In this document: positions 58,264-64,000 of the stretch, one piece after another
Position numbering within the stretch: the first letter of the stretch is position 1
How the letters are laid out: every line of letters starts with the position of its first letter
Notes under the pieces: generated by a model
Told to the model about the DNA's origin: nothing
Seen by the model: only the letters and a program-made list of their open reading frames with translations
The model's database searches: none
Source of the DNA: Amycolatopsis acididurans
GTDB taxonomy: Bacteria > Actinomycetota > Actinomycetes > Mycobacteriales > Pseudonocardiaceae
Direction of reading: 5' to 3'
DNA length: 64,000 bases
Assembly (NCBI RefSeq): GCF_012328925.1
Contig: NZ_JAAXLS010000003.1
Span: forward strand, 124,001 to 188,000
Program-made: the position numbers and the translations under genes

Positions 58264-59160
58264 ATGACCGGATACTGGCTACGCCGGATACAGCGACTGG
58301 ATCCCGTGCACGACGCACACGAGATCTACCGGATCTCCATCGGTTACGAGTTCCCGTGGGACTACCAGCGGGCGCTGGAGTTCGCGCTGTTCCGCACCTA
58401 CTGCGTGCCCAGTATTTCCCGGCTGCTCGCCGTCACGCGCGAGTTCGAGCTCCGGCCGCAGCGCCGGTACGACGACACGGCACTGCTGATGGCCGAGATC
58501 GCCGAGCACGGCCCGGCCTCGGAACGCGGGCGCGCGGCGATCGGCGTCGTCAACCGGATGCACGGCCGGTACCGGATCAGCAACGACGACATGCTCTACG
58601 TGCTGTCGACGTTCGTCTACGACCCGATCACCTGGATCGACGCCTTCGGCTGGCGGCCGTTGCACGAGCACGAACGGCAGGCCGCGTACAACTATTTCCA
58701 CGAGGTCGGCCGCCTCATGGGCATCAAGGACATCCCCGCTAGCTTCGACGCGTTCGCGAAGTTCAAGGACGAGTACGAGCGGGCGAACTTCCGGTACTCC
58801 GAGGACAATCACCGCATCGGGACCTACACATTGGACCTGTTCTGCTCGTGGTACCCGAAGCCGCTGCGGCCGGCGGTGTCCGCGGTCGCGCGCAGCCTGC
58901 TGGAGCCGCCGATGCTGGAGGCCTTCGGGTTCGCCGTGGCGCCGTCCTGGCTGGGCCCGGCGGTCCGCGCCGCCCTGCGAGCGCGCGCGGTCGCCGAACG
59001 CCCACTGCCGGCCCGGCGGAAGTCGCAGCTGCTCAAGCCGGGCGTCATGCGCAGCCGCCGCACCTACCCCGTCGGCCAGCGACCGGAGGATCTCGGCGCC
59101 CCCGAGCCCCCGGCCGGGATGGACCCGACCCTGCTGCGCCGCACCCCCACCCGCCGCTGA
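58264..59160 (+). CDS. MpaB-family (DUF2236) oxygenase-like protein, second copy
   Basis: 298 aa; GAAGGAGG lies 7 nt before the ATG. DUF2236-type helical protein (IGYEFPWDYQRALEFALFRT, FVYDPITWIDAFGWRPLHEH, YFHEVGRLMGIKDIPASFDA) with a basic C-terminal tail of about 60 residues. It is divergent from the copy at 47361-48194 in sequence, sharing only the fold and the MGIKDI/LGIKDH block. The pair brackets the mce operon. A strong hairpin follows. Confidence 0.82.
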   Translation: MTGYWLRRIQRLDPVHDAHEIYRISIGYEFPWDYQRALEFALFRTYCVPSISRLLAVTREFELRPQRRYDDTALLMAEIAEHGPASERGRAAIGVVNRMHGRYRISNDDMLYVLSTFVYDPITWIDAFGWRPLHEHERQAAYNYFHEVGRLMGIKDIPASFDAFAKFKDEYERANFRYSEDNHRIGTYTLDLFCSWYPKPLRPAVSAVARSLLEPPMLEAFGFAVAPSWLGPAVRAALRARAVAERPLPARRKSQLLKPGVMRSRRTYPVGQRPEDLGAPEPPAGMDPTLLRRTPTRR

Positions 59161-59187
59161 CAGCGATGCCGGTTCCGAGGCCGAACG

Positions 59188-59217
59188 GTGCCGTGAGGGG
59201 CTCCTCCCTCACGGCAC
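59188..59217. terminator. Bidirectional hairpin terminator
   Basis: GTGCCGTGAGGG pairs perfectly with CCCTCACGGCAC (12-bp stem) around the 6-nt loop GCTCCT, between the convergent MpaB-family and acyl-CoA ligase genes. Confidence 0.75.
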
Positions 59218-59227
59218 CCGCGCATCC

Positions 59228-60916
59228 TCAGGCGTACAGCGACGAGATGTCCCCCGCATAGCGATCGTGCACGACGCGGCGGCGGATCTTCAGCGTCGGT
59301 GTCAGCTCGCCACTCTCCGCCGTCCACGGTTGCGGCAACACGACGTAGGCTTTGATCTGCTCGGCGCGGGCCAGCTGCCCGTTGACCTGCCCGGTCAGCT
59401 CGTCCAGCTCCGCACGCACCGCCGGATGTCCTGCCAGGTCAGCGAAACTCCCCGAGATGTCCCGCGCCGAAGCCCACGCGGGGGCGGCCTCCTCGTCCAG
59501 GGCGATCAGCGCGGTCAGGTGCGGCTTGCCCTCGCCGATCACGACGGCGTGCCCGACCAGCGGGTGCGCCCGCAACAGGCCTTCGATCTTCGTCGGCGCC
59601 ACGTTCTTGCCGCTCGAAGTGATGATCAGTTCCTTCTTCCGGTCGGTGATCGTGAGGAAACCGTCCTCGTCGATCGTGCCGATGTCGCCGGTGGCGAGCC
59701 AGCCCTCGTCGTCGGTCGCCCGGTCGATCCCGCCGTCGGGGCGCAGGTAACCCAGGAACACGATCGGCCCGCGTACGAAGATCTCGCCGTCCTCGGCGAT
59801 GCGGACTTCGACACCGGGCAGCGGAACGCCCACGGTACCCGGCTTCGATCTGCCGGGGATGTTCGCGGTCGCGCACCCGGTGGTCTCGCTCATCCCCCAC
59901 ACTTCCAGCACCTCGAGCCCCGCGTCACCGAGGAACTCGCGCACCGGGCCGGGCAACGGCGCCGAACCGCTGCCGGGCCAGGTCAGCCGGTCCAGGCCCA
60001 GCTGCGCGAGCACCGTGTCCTTGTCCGCGCCGGTGGCGAGGAACGCCCCAAGGCCGTTGGCGAGCTTCTCCCACACGCGCGGCACGCCGAAGAACGACGG
60101 CGGGCGCACGGTGGCCAAAGTGGACACGAGCTCGCTGGTGTCGGCGCAGATGTGCACGTGCGCGGCCTGGTGCAGGGCCCGGTAGATGGCCAGTTCACGT
60201 TCGGCGATGTGCGCCAGCGGCAGGTAGGCGATCGCGGGGGCGTGCGGCGGCATCGGCACCAGTTTCGCCAGCGCGACGGCCTCGTACAGCACGTTGTAGT
60301 GGCTGAGCACCACCGCTTTCGGATCCCCGGTGGTGCCGGAGGTGTACATCATCCCGACCGGCTCGTGCGGGTCGATCGCCTCGGTCAGCTTCTCGAGAAC
60401 CTCGGGTTCGGCCGCGTGCCGTCGTGCGCCCTCGGCCCGCACGTCTGCCCAGGACACGAAGCGCTCGTCCTCGGGCAGCCGGACATCGTCGACGACCACG
60501 ATATGCCGGATCGAGCTGGGCCCGGCCAGGGCCTGCTGCCAGCGGCCGACCTCGTCGGCGCCTTCGAGCACGACCACCGTGGCCCCGGAATGCCGCGCCA
60601 CGTAGGCGATCTGCTCCGGGCTGAGCGTGTGGTAGGCGGTGCACGGAATCGCGCGCAGATGCGTCGCGCCCAGGTCGGCGAGCCAGTGCTCGAACCGGCT
60701 CGTCATCATGATCAGCATCCGCTCCCCCGCCGCCAGGCCGAGCGACTCGAGCCCGCGGGCGATCTCGGCGGCACCGGTGCGCAGCGCCGACCAGGTGAGC
60801 GTCCGCGTGCCCGCGGTCAGCGCCGGGCTGTCCGGATAGTCCTCCGCGTTGCGCCTGAGCAGGCCAGGAACGGTCAGCGCGGCGGCCTCCGCTGCGCATT
60901 CTTCGGCAAGGTTCAT
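59228..60916 (-). CDS. Long-chain acyl-CoA synthetase (FadD15-like)
   Basis: 562 aa; AAGGAG lies 6 nt before the ATG. ANL motifs of the long-chain type: MMYTSGTTGDPKAVVLSHYN, YLPLAHIAERELAIYRALHQ, VWGMSETTGCATANIP, GDIGTIDEDGFLTITDRKKE and LIITSSGKNVAPTKIEGLLR. It activates long-chain fatty acids with ATP and CoA. Divergent from a TetR gene with an operator-like repeat between them. Proximity to the mce operon suits activation of imported lipids. Confidence 0.92.
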   Translation of the reverse strand: MNLAEECAAEAAALTVPGLLRRNAEDYPDSPALTAGTRTLTWSALRTGAAEIARGLESLGLAAGERMLIMMTSRFEHWLADLGATHLRAIPCTAYHTLSPEQIAYVARHSGATVVVLEGADEVGRWQQALAGPSSIRHIVVVDDVRLPEDERFVSWADVRAEGARRHAAEPEVLEKLTEAIDPHEPVGMMYTSGTTGDPKAVVLSHYNVLYEAVALAKLVPMPPHAPAIAYLPLAHIAERELAIYRALHQAAHVHICADTSELVSTLATVRPPSFFGVPRVWEKLANGLGAFLATGADKDTVLAQLGLDRLTWPGSGSAPLPGPVREFLGDAGLEVLEVWGMSETTGCATANIPGRSKPGTVGVPLPGVEVRIAEDGEIFVRGPIVFLGYLRPDGGIDRATDDEGWLATGDIGTIDEDGFLTITDRKKELIITSSGKNVAPTKIEGLLRAHPLVGHAVVIGEGKPHLTALIALDEEAAPAWASARDISGSFADLAGHPAVRAELDELTGQVNGQLARAEQIKAYVVLPQPWTAESGELTPTLKIRRRVVHDRYAGDISSLYA

Positions 60917-60952
60917 CGTCGCTCCTTCGCGAACGGTTTGCGACATAACCAG

Positions 60953-60978
60953 TGTTACGTATCATGCGTTACGTAACA
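60953..60978. promoter_or_regulatory. TetR-type operator between fadD and its divergent regulator
   Basis: TGTTACG (60953-60959) and CGTAACA (60972-60978) form an inverted repeat, and the right part is a perfect 10-bp palindrome GTTACGTAAC (60968-60977) preceded by a direct GTTACGTA copy. It lies 37 bp upstream of the ligase start and 25 bp upstream of the TetR start, so one repressor could control both. Confidence 0.6.
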
Positions 60979-61003
60979 AGAGTTATGATCAAGAGAGGCC
61001 GCC

Positions 61004-61603
61004 ATGCCGCGCCGGGTACGGGATCCACAGTCGAGGGACCAGCTCGTCGATGCCGCGTGGCGGCTCGTCGCCCAGCAGGGTCCGAACGCGACGACGCTGC
61101 GCGGCGTGGCCGCGGAGGCAGGCGTGACCACCGGCTCGGTGACGCACTACTTCGAGGACAAGGCCGCGCTGATGGAAGCCGTGCTGCGGCACAACGGCGC
61201 GGTCGCGTCCGCGCGCGTGGTGGGCGCGGTGGGCCGCAAGCGCGGCCTCGCGGCGGCCGAGCAGGCCGTGTTCGCGCTGCTGCCGCTGGACGAGACACTG
61301 TTCCGCTGCTGGCAGGTGTGGCTGGCGTTCTGGTCGCACGATCCGGGACCGGTGCGCGAAGGCGGTTTCCTCGAGGGCTACCGCGAGTGGGCCACCCAGC
61401 TGGGACAGTACCTGAAAGAGGCGGTCGAGGACGGCGAACTGCGGCCGGACCTGGACGTGCGCCACGAGATCAGCGTGCTCGGCACGCTCGTCGCGGGGAT
61501 CGGCCTGCTGGCCGGCTCCGACGAGACCGGGCGCACCCAGATGCGCCGCCGCGCGCGGCGTATCTTCGGCGAGCATTTCCAAGCCCTCGCCGCGCGGGTA
61601 TGA
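61004..61603 (+). CDS. TetR-family regulator of the acyl-CoA synthetase gene
   Basis: 199 aa; AGAGAGG lies 6 nt before the ATG. Helix-turn-helix at about 14-58 (ATTLRGVAAEAGVTTGSVTH, YFEDKAALMEAVL); C-terminal domain of the BetI-like type (WQVWLAFWSHDPGPVREGGF). It is divergent from fadD with the operator 60953-60978 between them. An acyl-CoA ligand is the most likely inducer, by analogy with other FadR-like TetR proteins. Ends at a strong hairpin. Confidence 0.88.
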   Translation: MPRRVRDPQSRDQLVDAAWRLVAQQGPNATTLRGVAAEAGVTTGSVTHYFEDKAALMEAVLRHNGAVASARVVGAVGRKRGLAAAEQAVFALLPLDETLFRCWQVWLAFWSHDPGPVREGGFLEGYREWATQLGQYLKEAVEDGELRPDLDVRHEISVLGTLVAGIGLLAGSDETGRTQMRRRARRIFGEHFQALAARV

Positions 61604-61638
61604 CACCGGCCCGGCGCCGCAGGGACGCCGGGCCGGTG
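61604..61638. terminator. Hairpin terminator
   Basis: CACCGGCCCGGCG pairs perfectly over 13 bp with CGCCGGGCCGGTG (61626-61638), loop 9 nt. It lies between the convergent TetR and amine oxidase genes. Confidence 0.7.
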
Positions 61639-61642
61639 CGGC

Positions 61643-63553
61643 TCAGCCGTGGCAGTGCTTGCCCGTGGTGGGCGGCACGTCCAGGGTGGGGTTGCGGTCG
61701 AAGAAACCGACCGGCTTGAGCTTGAACCCGGCGTAGTCCACGGGCATCACGGGCCAGTCCTCCGGGCGCGGGAAGTGCGTGAGCCCGAAGGTGTGCCACA
61801 CGACGATGTCCGTGCCGTCCACAGTGGAATCCGCTGCGGTCCATTCGGGAAGGCCGGCACCACCGGGGTGCTGGTTGACCAGGTCACCCGCCGGGTAGCG
61901 CTGCGCCGCGTCGTAGGGCGTCACCCACAGATGTTTCGTCGCGAACGTGGCCCGCGCGTGGATGGAGGACGACTCGTCCGCCAGCAGTGTCGGCTGCCCC
62001 TCCGGATGGAGCGCGTACGCGACGGGGTGGCCGAAGCGGTTCGTGCTGCGGGGGTTCACGATCTGCCACACGCGGGCCCTGCCGTTGTCGGCCACCCGCG
62101 CCGCGGTGGACGTGGTGGACAGCCGGGTGCGCGACTCGCGGAAGGCGTTGCCGTACGGGTTGTCCGGGCCCACCGGGACCCGCAGCGCCTCCACCTCGTC
62201 GACGGCGTTGCACTGGCCGTCGACCGACATGTCCAGCCGCGCGCAGAACAGGTGCTGGTGATAGGGCGCCCCGAGCCCGGGCGCGACCTCGGTGGCGTAG
62301 GCGTGTCCCTCCGGCGGGTAGGCGGAGGTGAACGTGATGCCGGTGGCCTTGGCCTCCAGCTCGATCGTCCCGTCGAGGTAGAGATACCAGTAGAACCCGT
62401 AGTCGTAGTTGCCGATCGTGGTGAAGAACGAGATCACCAGCCGCCGCTGCCGCCGCGTCTCGTGCGAACCGGCGAACATGTCGCTGTGCTTCCACAGCAC
62501 GCCGAAGTCCTCTTCGTGCATGCAGATCGCGTTGCGGATCACCCGCGGCGCGCCGAGGTCGTCGGCCACCGTGGCGTCGAAGTAGCGGATCTCGCCGAGG
62601 CAGTCACAGCCCAGTTCGAGCGAGTTGGTGTACCGCGCGAACATGTACTCGCCGCAGTCGAAGTAGTTCTGCCAGAACCGCACGGGCGAGGGATCGGCGT
62701 AGGGCACGACCATCTCCGCGACCGACGCCCGGTACATGACCGGCCGGTCGTGGAACGAGATCTGGTGCAGCGTCAGCCCCTCACGCTCGTTGAAACCGAG
62801 CCGCAGATCCCAGTTCTCCCAGCGCACCCGGTACCCGTCGACGGTGAAGCTCGGGCCCTCGGGCTGGGTGATCTCGATCGGCTTCAGCGAGGTCCGGTAC
62901 GGCCCGGTCTGCGCCGGATCGTCGAAGTTGCCCGGGTCCCGCGGCACCGCGAACTCGCGGTGGTCGATCACCTTCGTCACGCTCCGCGCGGTGAGGTCCA
63001 CATAGGCCACCAGCCCGTCCACCGGATGCGCCCACGGGTGGTCCTTCTCGTGCAGCTGCTGGAAGCCCAGCGCGCGCACGACCCGGCGCCCGGCCTCCTC
63101 GGGATGGTCGTACGCGCCCGCCGACAGCGGGACCGCGCGCACCGTCGCCGGGTCGATACCGCGCCGGCCGAGCGCGGCGCACCATTCCTCGTGCGCGTTG
63201 AGAATGTCCTCGATCAGCTCGAACTCGGTGTCGATGATGGGCGGCTGCCCGGACACCGCGGGATCGATCTCGGCACAGATGTCCACAGCGGAACGGGTGG
63301 CCGACACCACGACGTCACGGGACGAGCCGGTCGCCAGATCGAGCAGGATCACCCGGAACCGGCGGTCCACTCCGGACCCCGGCGTGAACGCCAGCACCTC
63401 GGCCTTGTCCGGTTCCTCCGGCGCGAGGAAGGTGAACCGGACCGTGTCGCCGAGCAGGCCCGCCGCGTCGAGCACGCGGCGCACCTGCGCCACCTCGGCG
63501 GTGCTCATCGGGTCGAGCGGATGGGTCGCGGTCACTGCGGGTGCGATGGTCAT
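61643..63553 (-). CDS. Copper-containing primary-amine oxidase
   Basis: 636 aa; GAAGGAG lies 7 nt before the ATG. All active-site residues of bacterial copper amine oxidases are present at almost the numbering of the Arthrobacter globiformis enzyme: TPQ-precursor Tyr383 in TIGNYDYG, catalytic base Asp299 in YFDCGEY, copper ligands His432 and His434 (YHQH) and His593 (GLTHFPRPEDW). No signal peptide. It oxidises primary amines such as phenethylamine, tyramine or histamine to aldehydes with H2O2 and ammonia. It follows an APC-type permease gene by 16 bp, so uptake and oxidation are coupled. An exact 11-bp palindrome copy (61818-61828) lies inside. Confidence 0.95.
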   Translation of the reverse strand: MTIAPAVTATHPLDPMSTAEVAQVRRVLDAAGLLGDTVRFTFLAPEEPDKAEVLAFTPGSGVDRRFRVILLDLATGSSRDVVVSATRSAVDICAEIDPAVSGQPPIIDTEFELIEDILNAHEEWCAALGRRGIDPATVRAVPLSAGAYDHPEEAGRRVVRALGFQQLHEKDHPWAHPVDGLVAYVDLTARSVTKVIDHREFAVPRDPGNFDDPAQTGPYRTSLKPIEITQPEGPSFTVDGYRVRWENWDLRLGFNEREGLTLHQISFHDRPVMYRASVAEMVVPYADPSPVRFWQNYFDCGEYMFARYTNSLELGCDCLGEIRYFDATVADDLGAPRVIRNAICMHEEDFGVLWKHSDMFAGSHETRRQRRLVISFFTTIGNYDYGFYWYLYLDGTIELEAKATGITFTSAYPPEGHAYATEVAPGLGAPYHQHLFCARLDMSVDGQCNAVDEVEALRVPVGPDNPYGNAFRESRTRLSTTSTAARVADNGRARVWQIVNPRSTNRFGHPVAYALHPEGQPTLLADESSSIHARATFATKHLWVTPYDAAQRYPAGDLVNQHPGGAGLPEWTAADSTVDGTDIVVWHTFGLTHFPRPEDWPVMPVDYAGFKLKPVGFFDRNPTLDVPPTTGKHCHG

Positions 63554-63569
63554 TGCGAATCTCCTTCGT

Positions 63570-64000
63570 TCAGACGGCGGCGGCCGGCGCGGGCACCACG
63601 GCGGGCCGCAGGACGGTGGACAGGACGACACCGGCGAGGAACGAGCCCACCAGGACCGCGCCGATCACGGCCGCGAGCCCGAACGAACCGCCGATGAGGG
63701 TGGGGAAGTTCAGCACGGTCAGGGTCAGGCAGGTGCCGAGCCCGGCCAGGCCCAGCGCCGGCGCGAGCAGCGTGTGCCACACCCGGCGATCCACCGTGGC
63801 GCGGCGGAAGAACACCAGTACCGCCAGACAGGTCAGCGTCATCAGCGCGAGCACGCCCAGCGTCGCGGTGCCCGCCATCCACGAGAACACCTGCGTGACC
63901 GGGTCCATGCCGGCCGCGGCGAAGACGACGAGCAGCACCAGCGCCGAGCAGACCTGCAGGACCGACGAGACGTGCGGCGAACCGTGCCGGGGATGGCTGC
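63570..64000 (-). CDS. APC-family amino-acid/amine permease, C-terminal part (cut by right edge)
   Basis: About 143 C-terminal residues are visible, with no start inside the window. They begin RHGSPHVSSVLQVCSALVLL, the typical cytoplasmic loop and helix of APC permeases, followed by about four more helices (TATLGVLALMTLTCLAVLVF, WHTLLAPALGLAGLG, GAVLVGSFLAGVVL). It lies directly upstream of the amine oxidase gene, whose ribosome site starts right after this stop codon, so it is the likely amine importer. Confidence 0.82.
   Translation of the reverse strand, partial: SHPRHGSPHVSSVLQVCSALVLLVVFAAAGMDPVTQVFSWMAGTATLGVLALMTLTCLAVLVFFRRATVDRRVWHTLLAPALGLAGLGTCLTLTVLNFPTLIGGSFGLAAVIGAVLVGSFLAGVVLSTVLRPAVVPAPAAAV

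Noticed and set aside
3949-61828. Interpreting the dispersed palindrome as a cluster of DnaA boxes or oriC
   Set aside because: Only part of the site resembles TTGTCCACA, the copies are spread over 60 kb, and there is no AT-rich region or dnaA/dnaN nearby.
1-64000. tRNA, rRNA or riboswitch genes
   Set aside because: I found no cloverleaf with conserved T-arm bases, no rRNA signature and no recognisable aptamer core; absence is only as good as reading by eye.

Overview
The window is a high-GC, densely coding stretch of an actinobacterial chromosome. The base composition, GTG/ATG starts with GGAGG-type ribosome sites, a full yrbE-mce lipid-import operon, many TetR regulators and several acyl-CoA ligases and dehydrogenases point to a mycolic-acid-less relative such as Pseudonocardiaceae (Amycolatopsis-like). 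The genus is an inference from gene content. I see no rRNA, tRNA, CRISPR array or prophage, and no gene-free stretch longer than 300 bases.

Layout. 1-11.2 kb: the start of a RodA/FtsW-like gene, secreted or lipid-anchored hydrolases (two NodB-type deacetylases, a phosphodiesterase, an SGNH esterase), a YVTN beta-propeller lipoprotein, an amino-acid dehydrogenase with a divergent LysR regulator, and unknowns. 11.2-14.3 kb: an MFS exporter fused to Ig-like repeats, with a divergent TetR and a clear operator. 14.3-22.3 kb: genes for the nickel-pincer cofactor (larC, larB, larE) beside a LacI regulator, a LarA-family enzyme, uronate isomerase (uxaC) and a fructuronate-reductase-type dehydrogenase. 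Three near-identical LacI-type operators tie the cofactor genes to the sugar-acid genes. 22.5-25.6 kb: P450-ferredoxin-P450-ferredoxin, preceded by a copy of the operator at the MFS/TetR locus and containing the C-terminal relic of a TetR gene. 25.6-30.6 kb: an esterase, a TetR, and a gentisate cluster whose hydroxylase gene is decayed. 30.6-34.1 kb: metal resistance (CDF/ArsR; ChrB/MFS).

34.1-48.2 kb: a six-gene minus-strand beta-oxidation operon (ligase, two acyl-CoA dehydrogenases, two enoyl-CoA hydratases, APH-like kinase), a divergent acyl-CoA ligase, then a plus-strand operon of SDR, TetR, AtuA-like protein, CoA-transferase and MpaB-family oxygenase. 48.2-58.1 kb: the mce operon (yrbEA, yrbEB, mceA-F, one Mce-associated gene) behind a protein with two TetR domains; a shared 18-bp element lies before both the regulator and the transporter genes. 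58.2-64 kb: a second MpaB-family gene, a long-chain acyl-CoA ligase with divergent TetR, and a copper amine oxidase with an APC permease that runs off the right edge.

The most interesting unit is 14.3-22.3 kb: a glucuronate route in which a nickel-pincer epimerase could convert D-mannonate to D-gluconate, with the cofactor genes in the same LacI regulon. A second strong signal is a dispersed 11-bp palindrome (TCCACWGTGGA and one-mismatch forms) found about a dozen times across the window, inside and outside genes.
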